From positions 368,728,067 to 368,792,066 of the forward strand of contig OY728157.1 in the NCBI GenBank assembly GCA_963277665.1: a stretch of DNA of 64,000 bases, read 5' to 3'. This DNA is from Viscum album. Its lineage: Eukaryota > Streptophyta > Magnoliopsida > Santalales > Viscaceae. The notes beneath the pieces are model-generated. The model was given only the letters and a program-made list of their open reading frames with translations. It searched no databases and had not been told where the DNA came from. Positions 24,816-37,219 of this stretch are shown piece after piece. Position 1 is the stretch's first letter. Each line of letters opens with the position of its first letter. A program made the position numbers and the translations under genes.

Positions 24816-25905
24816 ATGTTTCCTAGTGGAAGGAATGGAAACTGTATCAATGAATGCATTCCATGTAGATATTTCCCTCCTACTCAAGATAATTATAGAG
24901 GAGCTAGTGATACAACTGGTGCGGATCAGCTTATCACTATACTGGGACAACTCACTCTAGTTATGAATAATAACCATTCCCGTATGGACCACATTGATCT
25001 AAAGCGTGGAGGATCAATTTTAGATCGCTTCATGAGGCAAAAACCACCAACAATCAATGGGAGAAACAATCCATTGGTAGGTGAGAAATGGATAAGTTCC
25101 CTAGAGAAAATATTTCATGCTTTGGGGAGTAGTTAAAGGGAAAAAGTTGTCATGACAGTTTATCGCCTCACTGGAGATTTTGATCAATGGTGGTCATTGA
25201 TACAAAACACAAAGGAAGATGAATAAGTATCAAGTATGGAATGGAGGGAGTCTAAAGATATTTTCTTTGAAAAATACATTCCTCATGACCATCGAGTGGA
25301 TATGGAAAGACAATTTCTATGTATGAGGAAAAAGGAGGATGAGAATGTTTCAAAAAATGAGTATAACATTACAATGTTAGAAAGGAATGCTGCAGATTAT
25401 AAACGTAACCCAATAATTAATGTTGGTCATTTCATTTATGGGTTAAAACCATTTCTCCGTCGAGCATTATTCTCACAATCCTTCTCTTCATATGAAGATA
25501 TTTTCTCATGTTCTATCAAGACCGAAAATGAATTCTCTAAGTCTTATGCCCTTAAAGAAATGCAAGAGAAGAAGAGATCTGTTGATCACTACGGAAATAT
25601 AAATAAGGGGAAGAGGGGAAAAGTTTAATATCCATCCTGCAGTAAATGTGGGAAGAAAAACCCTGGTACTTGCCTGAATGGAATGGGAGTCTATTACCAG
25701 TGTGGGGAAGAAGTCCACCAAGATCATGATTGTAAGGGTAAGAAAGAGGCTACCGATGTTAAATTATACAATTTCATGTAGATGAGACATTATGAAAATT
25801 AATGTCCTAAGTGTTAGAGAAACATACCTCCGAAAAGGCCAAGGGATCAAGGCCAAGCTTATGCGATCACTACTGCTGAGGTTGAAGCTCCAAAAGACAT
25901 AGTGG
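24816..25905 (+). pseudogene. gag: Element B gag (N-terminal part of gag-pol, broken)
   Basis: The start is taken at MFPSGRNG (24816), which matches MAPSG in element A; the upstream ATG at 24741 has no counterpart. One frame runs through gag into protease with stops at 25134, 25224, 25626, 25779, 25800 and 25815. The gag core has WISSLEKIFHALGSS, TGDFDQWWSLIQNT and LKPFLRRALFSQSFSSYED. Two zinc knuckles follow near 25640-25740: CSKCGKKNPGTC, and YQCGEEVHQDHDC, in which the first Cys is Tyr. Roughly two thirds of residues match element A by eye. Confidence 0.86.
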
Positions 25906-26390
25906 CAGGTAATTTAATGGTTTCTTCAAGTTTAGTAAATGCTTCATTTGATTTTGGATCGTCGCATTGTTTCATATCTTCCTAGTTTTCTAAGAAAATT
26001 AGATATTTCCAATTCTATTTAATAAGGGATTTTTCGGTCAAAACTCCTAAGGGAAGTATCAATACAAAAAAAAAATTTGAATCAGTTCCCATTAATGCAT
26101 ATAAATGTTATTTATCTGTTGATATCCTCATCATACCCATGATTGAATTTGATATAATTCTCGAAATGGATTGGATTTTGCACCATTATGCGAATAATTA
26201 TTCCAAGAAGAAGGAGGTTGCAATTTTTGATGATGATAAGGAGAACCTTATCTTTAGAGAAGAAATGTCACCACCTAATTCTTATCTAGATCCACCCCCA
26301 GTATCTAAACTAAATTCAATTATTGGGGAGGAAGAGAATGAAATAACTGTGGGTGAGGAAAGGAATGTTCGAATAGAGGACGTACCTATT
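25906..26390 (+). pseudogene. Element B protease domain (broken)
   Basis: A retropepsin-type aspartic protease would cut the polyprotein. It stays in the gag frame. The active-site loop reads NASFDFGSSHCFIS (DFG at 25950-25958), where D-S/T-G is usual, so the catalytic Asp is kept but the next residue is Phe. A stop follows at 25983. The second conserved block is IEFDIILEMDWILHHYA (about 26140-26190), matching the FDVILGMDWL block of plant gypsy proteases. A Ser/Pro/Glu-rich linker leads into reverse transcriptase. Confidence 0.8.
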
Positions 26391-27180
26391 GTGCATGAAT
26401 ATGTTGATGCTTTTCCAGAAGATTTACCTGGACATCCTCCAAAACTTGAAATTGAGTTTTCCATTGACCTAATTTCTGGTTCAAGGTCTATATCGAAGAC
26501 CCCTTATAGAATAGCCACTGTGGAATTAGTGGAACAAAAATCAACTAGGGGAATTGAGTAATAAAGGATTTATTCGCCCTAGCATTTCTTCATGGGGATC
26601 CCCTATCCTTTTTGTTAAAAAGAAAGATGGATCTATGAGGTTGTGCATTGAAAACAGGGAGATCAATTTTATAACAATAAAGAACAAGTATCCACTACCT
26701 CACATTGATTATTTATTCGACCAACTTCATGGAGCACAATACTTCTCAAATATTGATCTTCGATCTGGATATTATCAGTTGTGTGTGAAGAAGGAAGACA
26801 TTCCGAAAACAACATTTTGAACCAGTTACGAGCATTATGAGTTTACAGTAATGCCTTTTGGGCTGACTAATGCACCCTTTTTTTCATGGATATAATGAAT
26901 AGAGTTTTTAAGGAGTATCTTGATGAAATAGTAGTGGTATTTATTGATGATATCTTGTTATACCCCAAAATCTAAGAGGATCATGAAAATCACTTGCGCA
27001 TTATTCTAAAGACTCTTAGAAGACATGAATTATACGGGAAGTTTACCAAGTGTGAATTTTGGCTTTAGGAAATGTCTTTTCTTGGCCATATTTTCTCTAA
27101 GGATGGAATCTCTATTAATACTTTTAGGACAAGAGCAATCCATGAATGGCCAGCACTGATGAGTATAACTTAGTTATGCA
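26391..27180 (+). pseudogene. Element B reverse transcriptase (frameshifted)
   Basis: It begins with VHEYVDAFPEDLPGHPP and IEFSIDLISGS. A +1 shift near 26537 moves to a second frame with [33 protein letters not shown] and [14 protein letters not shown] stop at 26818 and a 1-base loss at 26878-26882 follow. The third frame has [13 protein letters not shown], the catalytic FIDD box at 26940-26951 with both Asp intact, and FLGHIFSKDGIS near 27080. Several further stops occur. The domain order and spacing are complete, so the enzyme decayed by point changes rather than by a large deletion. Confidence 0.87.
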
Positions 27181-27722
27181 GTTTTATTGGTTTAACAGGT
27201 CATTATCAAGGTTTCATCCATAACTTTTCCTGATTGGTGAACCCATTAACGAATCTCACATGTAAAGGGATTAAATTTTTTTGGACAAAAGAGTGAAAAA
27301 TGTTTCGAAGAACTGAAGAGGAGATTATTCAATGCTCCTATCTTGACTCTACCATCGGCGAATGATGGATCGTTTAATTATAGTGATGCTTCAAAGAAAG
27401 GACATGGTTGTTACCTTATGCAGAACGATAGGGTTATTTCCTATTCATCACGACAGCTAAAAATTCATGATCAAAACTATCCTACTCATGATCTTGAGAT
27501 AGCATCTGTAATCTTTTCTTTGAAGATTTGTAGACACTATCTCCATGGTGAAAAATGTGAGATTTATACTGATCACAAGAGTTTGAAGTATATTTTCTCG
27601 TAGAATGAACTCAACATGACGCAAAGGAGATGGCTTGAACTACTCAGGGATTATGAATGCACAATACACTACCACCTGGGGGGGGAAATAAGGTGGAAGA
27701 TGCTTTGAGCAGAAAAGATCAT
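27181..27722 (+). pseudogene. Element B RNase H domain (broken)
   Basis: A 2-base loss near 27293 precedes an open stretch from 27343. Motifs in order: [60 protein letters not shown] (stop at 27601), RRWLELLRDYECTIHYH, then a shift in a run of G at 27677-27684, then VEDALSRKDHG. The acidic residues of SDAS, DLEIA and TDHKS are kept. It would degrade the RNA strand during copying. Confidence 0.85.
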
Positions 27723-28830
27723 GGATTTTTGAACAAGATTAGAGTTGAAAATGATCCTATATACATGGATATAGTAAACATGGATATTAGAATTACCATG
27801 GAAGGTAAAACATCAATAATTTTTCAAATGGTTTACAAACCATCCTTACTAGAAAGGATAAATAGTTCTCAGACTGATGATGAAGAGTTTCAAAAGAAGA
27901 TTAATGTCATGAATGATGGGAGATTGAGTGACTTTTTGTATGAAGATGGAATTTTGAAATTTGGGAAGAGGCTTTGTATTCTGGACGTACATGATCTAAA
28001 AAGGGAATTGTTGGATGATGCACGTAGTTTCAATTTTTCAATACACCCTAGTAGCACTAGGATGTATAGAGATTTGAAGGAACATTTTTGGTGGGACAAC
28101 ATTAAGAGGGAGATTGCTGATTTTGTGTCAAGATGTATGGTTTTTCAACAGGTTAAAGCTGGAAGGCAATAGCCTAGAGGAGTCCTGCTACCTCTTCACA
28201 TACCTGAGTGGAAATGAGATAATATTACGATGGGATTTTTCATAGGACTACCAAAGACTCCTAGAAGGAACAATCCAATATGGGTCATTGTTGATTGTTT
28301 TACCAGTTCAGCACATTTTCTTGCTATAAGAGAAGATTTACCACTTGAATGATTAGTAAGACTATATATTTATGATGTTTTATAACTTCATGGAGTACCA
28401 CTATCGATTGTTTATGACCTTGATCCCTGTTATACATCAAGATTCTCGAAATGTATTCAGAAAGCCTTGGATACTGAACTTCATTGGAACACTTTCTACC
28501 ACCCTCAAACTGATGGAAAATCAGAATGGACTATTCGAACCGTAGAAGACATGTTGAGATCATGCTCACATGACTTTCAAGGTATGTGGGATCAATATTT
28601 ACCTCTGGTAGAATTTTCCTATAACAATAGATTCCATTCAAGTATTCATATGGATCCATATGAAGCATTATATAGAAAGGGATGTCGCACACCAACCTGT
28701 TGGGATGATGTTGGTGAAAGAAAACTTGTAGGCCCAGAACTTGTGGAGGAAATGTTGGAAAAGGTGAAGGTAATCCAAACCCACATCAAAGCATCTCAAA
28801 GCAGGTAGAAGAGCTATGCCGATCACCAAA
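27723..28830 (+). pseudogene. Element B integrase (broken)
   Basis: The frame open from 27657 to 28169 carries the N-terminal zinc region: FSIHPSSTRMYRDLKEHFWW and ADFVSRCMVFQQVKAG. The second His and first Cys are present, while the first His and second Cys are changed. The catalytic core follows in the same frame through stops. The first Asp is Gly (ITMGFF, codon 28233-28235), the second is kept in VYDLDP, and the Glu is kept in YHPQTDGKSEWTIRT (28524-28526). FSYNNRFHSSIHMDPYEALY and a helix-rich tail follow. Loss of the first catalytic Asp alone would abolish strand transfer. Confidence 0.87.
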
Positions 28831-29221
28831 GGAAATATTTGTAATTTCATATAGGAGATCATTTTTTCTTGAAGGTATCTCCATGGAAGGGTTTTATACG
28901 TTTCAGTCGGAAGGGAAAATTGAGTCCTAGGTATATTGGACCATTTGAAATTCTATAACGAATTGGGGTTGTAGCTTACCATTGGGAAATGCCACCGAAT
29001 CTCTCCAAAGATCACGATGTGTTCCACATATAACTATTGAAAAATTACATGTCTGACCCAACGCATGTACTTGCCTATGAAGAATTAGATCTGGAACCCG
29101 ATATGTCTTATTGTGAAGAGCCCATCAGGATTCTTGATACGAGAGAACAAGTATTGACAAACCGAATGACTCTTCTGTTAAAAGTTCTATGGAGAAACCA
29201 TAAGATGGAAGAGGCAACGTA
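28831..29221 (+). pseudogene. Element B integrase C-terminal region (broken)
   Basis: In the integrase frame: FLKVSPWKGFIRFSRKGKLS, then YIGPFEIL, HDVFHI, and an open run from 29037 to 29219 with EPIRILDTREQVL and LLLKVLWRNHKMEEAT. These are the GPY/F-type segment and the final segment seen at the pol end of plant gypsy elements with simple C-termini. No clear aromatic-cage chromodomain is visible. Stops interrupt the frame, for example in FEIL-stop and HI-stop. Confidence 0.78.
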
Positions 29222-29304
29222 GGAAATAGAGGAACTTATGATGAAGAACCACCTAAGTATTTTTATGCAGTAATACTTTAGAAATTTTGAGGATTAAATT
29301 ATTT

Positions 29305-29318
29305 GAATTAGGGGAGAA
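29305..29318 (+). promoter_or_regulatory. Polypurine tract of element B
   Basis: The GGGGAGAA core (29311-29318) directly precedes the 3' LTR; the upstream GAATTA is already interrupted by T. Same core as in element A. Confidence 0.78.
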
Positions 29319-32300
29319 TGTAACACCCCATGCTTTCACGGTATGTTTCCCTTTGAATAATGCAATAGCTTGCATTATACGCAACTTCGAGATTCAAACC
29401 CACCGCGACCAGTCAAAGTAGCCATTATGAAAATTAATACACACTTTCGAAATTTAACGAGTTTTATCATTCAAAATGGAATTCATTTTTGGATTCATAA
29501 TATCAAAATTATATTAGGGTAAATGTTTGGTATTTTTCTGAATACTTTCAATTTTTGATGAACAGTGAAAAACACTGAGTTATAGTTTAAAACTGAATTT
29601 TTATTTAAATAATTATTTATTTTATTTAAATTTATTTTAGGTCAAAATAGATACATAATAATTATATATGTTCAATGTAATTCATTGGAGTCATTTAATA
29701 ATTATTTTAGATATATAAAAGTTTTATTGAACTTTTCACCGTCTTTTACCAAACTCCTAAGAGAAGTTGCAAAATCACATAAAACATAATTTTACCGCTT
29801 CAGTGAATGAAATTTCAAAAAACCTAGAGACATTGTTGATATAAGTAAGTAAAATGTGGTTCAATGAGATGAAAATAATATTTGGTGAATAATACCTTTT
29901 TTACTTTTATTTACCACGGTTAAAAGTAAAAAAGGGTAATTAAGGGTAAAAATGATATTATTATTTCCCTAACACATGTCCTAAGTCTATTGGATAAGTA
30001 TAATTCGACCAAAAACAGCCTTAGGAATAAAATATGAACCTCTTTGGTCCAATTGGATTAGATTTGGACATTTATTATTATTTAATTCAAAGAAGAGTTA
30101 AAAGAGTTAAAATAAATGTTAAATAACTAAAACATTATTAATATAGGATTACAGATAAGATAAATTATACTATAAATATTAATTAGAAGGATAAAAAAAT
30201 CCTACATAATAGTATTTTATTTATATTTTTTAGACCTTAAATAATTTAATTTATTTATGACACAATGATGATGCAGTAATTACCTAATTAATGAAATATT
30301 TAAATAATTGATATTATAAATATCCAAATAATTGTAATTTGAGACTTTATATGAATTCCACTAAATTTATAGGTTAATATGACATATTAGTGTTGGTTAT
30401 ATGAATTTATTTAAAATAAATAATGTTGTTATGAATTTAGAAAAAACAAAACACCAAATAGTGTCAAAATTGATATAAAAGAGTTTTTAAAACAAATATT
30501 ATATTATTAATTGATATTCGATTCCTAAAAATATAATGTTCGGCCAAAAGACTTATATAATTATATTTGTTTCATTAATGAATCATTTTGGGTTCTACTG
30601 GATGTATATAGTAAGTTTATTAGCCATATAATATAAAAATTCAAAGAGACATGGTAATTGTCAAATTATTTAACTAAGAGTTAAATATAGAACATAAAGA
30701 TAATATAGTGATCCAAACCTATCTAAAACCTATTGGTTGAGTGGTTTTCGACCCATCCCCACCTTATCCTTTAAATTATCCACATTGGATCCCTTATAAA
30801 TCTAAAATTATTTTATTATAAAATAATATTTCAAGCTTTTCCTAAGTTGCCCCGCACCACTCTTATAAAAACGCACTTCCCCTTCTCTCTAATTTACACC
30901 TTCAAAGACATTTTTCTCTGCCAAACTCTGCCCAAATACCATATAAACTTTCTTACCTTCATCCTAGTGGCCTTTCTTTGGTCATAAATCCATCCTATGG
31001 AGCCCTTTTGATCTAATCAAAAGGAAGAACCCGAAGAACAGGTAATAATTTCACCACCGTCTTTCAAGTTCTTTTCTTCTTCCACTTCCTTTTTATTTGT
31101 CGTTTCCATAATAAAAGAATAACTCCAGTATCTTCTATATATTTTTATTTTATTATAAATATGGTACAACAAAATTAATTATTCTATCCATCCTTTGAAT
31201 GACATGTCACCATATGTGCGTACGTACGGGTTATCGTCTTCACATTGTGGTGTAGATGTTATTCAATACATTAATACTTGGATGGTTATAATAATGATGT
31301 ATAATTGATGTAAATAATAAATATAACATGATAATAATTATTTATATATGATATACCATTAAATTATATAATATTTTAATATCAAAAGAATGATATTTTC
31401 GCTTGTGCGTACGTACAGATTACCGTCTCCATGAAGGCGATGAGATTCATTCTTCGTCGTATCCATTCAAGACTAATTTTCATTTGATGACTAAAAATAA
31501 TGTTTAAAGACTTGATATCATTCTGTATATTAAAAAGATACATCCCATCCATAACAAATATGACTCACATAACAAATAATATAAAGGAAAACGAATCTGT
31601 TAACACCCGAAACGACGATAATAATAAGATATTATTAACAAAGCAATATTAAAAGATAATATATGATGTCATATTAATGTATATGAGACTTGTATAATTT
31701 AATAACAATTATTTCACCATTATACAAGAGTTAAAACTACCCTCGACCAAGGAAAAGTACAAGGTAAGGGTTAATTCTACAATCTCTTCATTATCCGAGG
31801 TTGTTTATACGTAAGTATCTACTGGGACCTCTTTATCATCCACATCCATGTGTCTTAAAAATGTATTTCAAAAGCTTCTTACTATTTTATAGACTATGGT
31901 TTAAAGTCATTTATACCCTTTTTTGACTTTTTATAATATGCTTATAAAGGAATCTTTCTATCGTTTTCCAAACAAGGTCCTTTTTATCCTTTTCGACAAA
32001 ATTAATGTAAGAATGAAATTTTTTTAACTTATACGGCATGTGCAGCTATTTTCTGCCATTATACAAATCTTTGAAGCTTTCCTTACAAGATTATAAAAAT
32101 ATTTTCAAAGTAAATGTTTTGTTTTATAATTATGTGACTTTTAAATTATTTCAAAAAATATATATATTTCTCTCAAATAGTTTTGATTTCATCTATGTCA
32201 ACAACCTTTGATGGGTTATAGGCTTATTTGAAGTTGGTTTATTATAGTAAAAAACATCCATATTGTATTGATGGTTTTTTGAGATGTTTGAAAATGGATG

Positions 32301-33058
32301 TGTTATTTTTATACCATTCATGATTTATAGATAAAGTATTGACATTTCGTATGCTAGTTTTAATATGAATGTTTATGTTATGTTTAAACCTATTCATATG
32401 AAGAATGCATTGGACTTATTAAGTGACGGGTGGAGCCCACTATAAATCCTAGATGAATCGGTAGGACCCATGATACAAACTAGTGTCTTGGCACAAGGGC
32501 TTGACAAAATCTTATTCGTAGTCTGGGCACAAGGCCTAGACTATGTGGTTATGATAGCCTGGCATTATGCATTCCATCATTATGAAAGTGGTTATTGATA
32601 TTTCATGTGATTATTGGACCAGTAGAATATCCATGACAATAAGTAAATGAAATTATTTCATTTTAATTGTGCTATATTATGCTGAAGTTCATTTTTAAAT
32701 GCGTTTGTTTTAGATATACATTGCCTTAAACGTTTATTCTTATTTATGAAAGTTTCCACTATATTGGTATCCTTACTAAGCATCTGAGCTCACCCCTTTC
32801 TATGTTTTATTTTTTCCCATGATTTGAAGAGGTATTTTATGACTCAACTGTAGGGATAGTCTGAGGGGATATGAGTTTGGACTATGGAGGATATGTTGTT
32901 GTAGTTTTTCAATTTATGATATAATGTAAGACTTATAAATGTATATAGTGTTTCCAAGTCTACTAAACTAATCGGTCTTTCGAGACATGATCTTTTTTAT
33001 CATGCCAATGATAAGTAATAATTCACCGACTCAACCAAACTGTGGTAGGGGCGTTACA
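29319..33058 (+). mobile_element. Element B 3' LTR
   Basis: TGTAACACCCCATG to GGGCGTTACA, 3740 bp. It is the uninterrupted reference for the split 5' LTR. U3 box at 29480-29575, TATA box at 30864-30870, nine-pair stem-loop at 31004-31024, spaced motifs at 31215-31251 and 31404-31440, and duplicated GTCTTGGCACAAGGGCTTGA / GTCTGGGCACAAGGCCTAGA near 32485-32545. Followed by aatgt and the resumed Host LTR. Confidence 0.9.
30864..30870 (+). promoter_or_regulatory. TATA box of B 3' LTR
   Basis: TATAAAA in CACCACTCTTATAAAAACGC, matching the 5' copy at 22123. Confidence 0.6.
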
Positions 33059-33063
33059 AATGT

Positions 33064-34604
33064 TATTTTTAGGTTACAAACAAAACATCCTCAAAACGTT
33101 CAATGTGAACTTAACCGTTTTTGAATATAAATAAAACATGGTAGAAATGAAATAAATTTAATAATTATAATTTAATTAACATGGAATGTTTTCTTAATCA
33201 AATATAAAATTATTATAATTTCATTACTCTAGAAGGTAAAAATATGAATGAAACAAATCGAGGCTCGTGGTAAGGTATTTTTCTTTAAAACATTGTTTTA
33301 AATGTTATTAATTTTTTCTCCTCCATATCCTTTATCTATTCAGTATTTCAAGAATATTCTTAGATAAACTTAAACATTTTAAAAAAATATTTTTTAACTA
33401 AATATTAAATTATTTAAAAATATTAAAAATTGAATATTTTCAAATTTTTCATATGTGTTTTTTTCATTTTTTATAATGTGAACAAACAATGTTTTTGTAA
33501 AATATACAGTATGCATTTCATTTCCTTCAATTTTGTACTATATTTATTTTAAATATTAGTATTATTTTTAATGGCTTAAAAAATTAAGTTATATTACTAG
33601 TGTATTGGGTAATTTTTCATTTTAAAGAATTTTCAAAAAAAAATGGATTATTCTATTCATTTTGATGAGAAAATAGGAAGTGCTTTGCTTGGAGGTTCAA
33701 ATGATCATTTCAAGGTATTATGATAAAAAAGTGAATGATTAAAAAAATTCATGATATAGTACTTTAAAATTATAGAAGATTATGGGTGATATTTATATAT
33801 CTCACGATGACATGTGAGCCCGATATAGCATTAAAATTCATTGGATAATCATATAGACATTGATGTGGAAAATTAATGCAGATAATTAGGTAGGTTACAC
33901 TTATGGAATTAAATGTGATTCAATTAAACTTACATGGGTTAAAAATGATTGAACACAGTTTATGAATATGATTCTACAAAAAACATGTACTATTTTTACA
34001 AAAAAGTTATTTTTGAAATAATTTGATTTAATGTGGTATGAAACGTTTACAAACTTTTGAATGTAAGAGTTTCATTTTTCATGGAATTTTTTTTGAGTTA
34101 TAACATTTCTCAAGATGAATTCATGGTTTTCATATTCTTAATAATGGTTTAGAAGAAATCTTTATATAAAGGTTTATTTTTCTATGTGCAAATTTGTTAT
34201 GAATGATTTTAATGTTTTATTGGGGAAAAGATAAACATTTTTATGAATTTTTATTTTTTTCACTAGAATAATAGGATTTTTTACATTTATATCTCTTATA
34301 ATGTAATGTTTTTCTATTCATATGTTTTTACACATTTTTAAAAGTATATTAAGATTATTGTAAATTTTAGGAAGGTACTGATTTTTTCTATAGTGATTGA
34401 TATTAAATGATGAAAAGATATCAAGAATGAAATATTGAAATAGGATTTAAGCCTAGTTTCTGTTGAAAAATCATTACAATGCGTGAAAGTGACCAATATT
34501 TATGTGATTTTCCCATAATTCTCTAAAACTCTAAAATTAAATGATTCTAAAATTTCGTGAAAGTAATTCCCTTTTTATAAATCATGTTATTTTTGGTTTA
34601 TTAT
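33064..34604 (+). mobile_element. Host 5' LTR, piece 2
   Basis: It continues the Host LTR after element B. Aligned blocks in the 3' LTR are CATCCTCAAAACGTTCAATG (33088) with CGTCCTCAAAACATGC (51797), TTTAAAACATTGTTTTAAATG (33284) with TTTAAAACATTGTTTAAAATG (51990), and TCACTAGAATAATAGGATT (34260) with TCACTAGAATTATAGGATT (52972). It ends with attat at 34600-34604, the left target copy of element F. Confidence 0.75.
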
Positions 34605-36951
34605 TGAAACAGTCCAACCTAGGTTCCACACATCAGTTCCTCGATCCAGTTACTCACATGACCTCAAGCGCACCTCCCCATATTCTAGAGGCTACTAACA
34701 AGAAACGAGGGTCTAATGATGGTCATGGGAATACTATACCATATTTATCCAAGTAGCACAACATTAGAAATATGTAAGAATAACCAACTAATATAACTAG
34801 AAACCAAACCAAACTGATATCACAAGATGACCAGAATAGTAAATACAATATAGAAAACTAAATAGTATATATGTTAACTATCAATATGGAAAACCGAAAA
34901 TAAATATAGACACTAACAACTCCCATGTGGTTCCCGAATCATGTTTCTTTCCCTCATCTATGTTGCATCCCATAATATCCATCTAAAACAATGATCTTAC
35001 CCTTAACCAATCATAAATCAATGAAATATATTTTTGTATCAATTAGGAAGCCCAAGTCGGGTGCGAGTAAAAATTAGTAGTCCAACACCAATGGGGTCTA
35101 AAACAATATCCAATAAATAACAATGTATGTTACTTTGTGAAGAATTATTTACAATTCATAAATGATAATTATCACATTTTCAATTATTCTTTAAATAACC
35201 ACATAACCCTTGGGTTAATGATGACACCCAGACCAACAATTCCTTCTTTATCCATTGATAGATATTGAACCATATCACATGTTCAATTCATAATTCATTT
35301 TAACACATGGGATTTCATTATCCATTAAATTTAAATTCTTATTACAAAAAAATAGAACCATTTCCCAATCCCAATATTTTGGGCCAAGATCACTGTCTTC
35401 AGGATCCTGTGGGGATTTGAAACAGAAGTTCGTGTCCCATAACTCATTTTTTAAACAATAACATAAGAGGGGTTTTGAAGTAGTAGTATGTGTCCCATGC
35501 TTATATATCAATTTATCACTATGATCTTTTGAAGAAACAGACCATGTCCCACACATGTTTATCAATTTATCATTATGTGAATTTTATGTAGTATTCCATG
35601 TCCCCCACATGTATATTAAAAATTCACATGTATAAAAATATCACACATATCACCATTTCACATACAACAAGGTTAAGCATCATCAAACTTCTTGTCAAAC
35701 ATTCTATTTAAAGTGTAAATTTTTCAATCAATTAAAAAAACAAGGTTCAAAACATTAATTCACGTGGAATAATATGATAAATCTTCCAAAATTATTTTAA
35801 AACATTTAAATATCATATCCCATCAAACCATTAAGTTCAAGTCAACCATCTTTTGACTCTCATTGTCAATTAATTCTTAACCACATTAATTCACCAATTA
35901 CCCAAATCCCAATTTCCCATAATTTACACATTTGAAATATTCAATTAATTAATTCACCAATTAAATAATACAATTTCACAATACTAATATCTCATCAATT
36001 ACACATTCAAAAACTATCCATTAATTAGATCTTCAATTAATTAATCCAATTTCACAATCCCTTAATTAATTAATTAACCAAATTAATTAATTCAATTTAA
36101 GAAATTAAATTGATAAATTTTCAATAGAAATTATATAATTACATACAAGTAATTCAAATCAATACTTTAGGAATTTAATAATAGAAAAACTATATCATGA
36201 TTGATGATAAGTACTTGCTAATGGAAATCCCCAATTTAGGCATGACAACCAATGTCTCGTCAAAGAACAATATCTAGATCCAAAACCTAGATCCAAGGTA
36301 AAATGGATAAGATATAAAAAACCAAGATATATATCCACAATAAATAGAGTAAAATTTCCCATCAAAGGTAAAAATATGGATATATGAAAGATGGGAAACT
36401 AATCTGGATGTGAATCTCTTACTGGGGGAGGTGAAGTTCTTCTATATAGAAATCAATTCTCCAATAACGGAGGACATAAGGAATTTGAATCCATTCAATA
36501 ACCCCTAAATATTAGAAGAAAAAAATAGGTCTACTATGTGTGGATTTTGGGTTAAGAAAGATGGGTTTTGGATTTTAAAAACAAATTTTCAAAATATTAA
36601 TGGCTACATAAACAGATTTTTGGACAGGGGCACACGGTTTTCCAAACCATGTCACTAAAATGTGTGACACTTCAAGGGGGTGGATGGTTTCTCCTAAGAC
36701 GGAGAATGATCTAAATAACCATGTTCTATCCATGTAATTCCTCTCAATCAGGGGTTTTACACTTTATTGGGGCAGGTCGGACGGTTTGGGAAAACTGTGC
36801 GCCAACTGTGCACATCCAAACTCTCTTCCAAAACCTCTATTTTTCATAAAAATTAGTCCTAGTTATAAATAAAATAATATATACTCGAAACAAGGTAAAT
36901 TATTACCTACAAACAAGATCAAGACATCTCTAAAAATGTTCTGGATCCTAA
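34605..36951 (-). mobile_element. Element F 3' LTR
   Basis: The plus-strand left end TGAAACAGTCCAACCTAGG is a mutated TGTAACATCC; the right end is GGATCCTAAA where GGTCTTACA stands in the other copy. It aligns along its length with 42282-44628, for example CACCTCCCCATATTCTAGAGG with CACCTCCCTATATGTTAGAGG. A tandem array with ATGTCCCACACATG-like units lies at 35430-35620. A possible TATA box (TATATAG on the minus strand) lies near 36450. Both termini are mutated, so the ends rest on the alignment and the target duplication. Confidence 0.86.
35430..35620. repeat. Tandem array in F 3' LTR
   Basis: About four imperfect units of 50-65 bp, each with TGTCCCA(C/T)...CATG followed by TATCAATTTATCA and a TTTTGAAG or TTTTATG block. 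The same array is at about 43125-43315 in the other LTR. The open frame at 35275-35565 on the minus strand runs through it and is an artefact of the repeats. Confidence 0.6.
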
Positions 36952-36966
36952 AATCCCCCTCTTCAA
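36952..36966 (-). promoter_or_regulatory. Polypurine tract of element F
   Basis: On the minus strand TTTGAAGAGGGGGAT abuts the 3' LTR. Its position confirms the minus-strand orientation inferred from the pol relics. Confidence 0.75.
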
Positions 36967-37219
36967 AATAGCTCATCCTTGAGTTGTACTCCAAAAAATA
37001 TCTAAGAACCCAAGATAAAAAGATTATGCCATGTGACCTTCATATCCACTTATCTCTCCCATGTCTCCTCATGAATACACCAATTTTTTCATAATACACA
37101 AAATATCGGCATAGTTTTCCCTCACATCACTTTCTCATTACGATCCAATACAAGTATTGGATTTCCCACAATTGTTGTATTGGTATCAGGAACAACATCA
37201 TCCACATTGATCATATACA

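Larger units (their letters stand above)
9900..33058 (+). mobile_element. Element B: Ty3/gypsy element inserted in the Host LTR
   Basis: TGTAACACCCC at 9900 and GCGTTACA ending at 33058 bound the element. Flanking bases are gatgt (9895-9899) and aatgt (33059-33063), a 5-bp target duplication with one change. The 5' LTR is interrupted by element A (9900-10419 plus 21108-24315, 3.73 kb in total); the 3' LTR is 29319-33058 (3.74 kb). The internal region (24316-29318) contains one gag-pol reading frame with frameshifts. Without A the element is about 12.5 kb. Over the first 125 bp the two LTRs differ at about 14% of positions, counted by eye. Confidence 0.88.

Noticed and set aside
26282..26464. 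Minus-strand frame rich in Ser
   Set aside because: Antisense shadow of the protease-reverse transcriptase linker of B.
35275..35565. 96-codon minus-strand frame in the F LTR
   Set aside because: Produced by the tandem repeats of the LTR; not preserved in the sister LTR.
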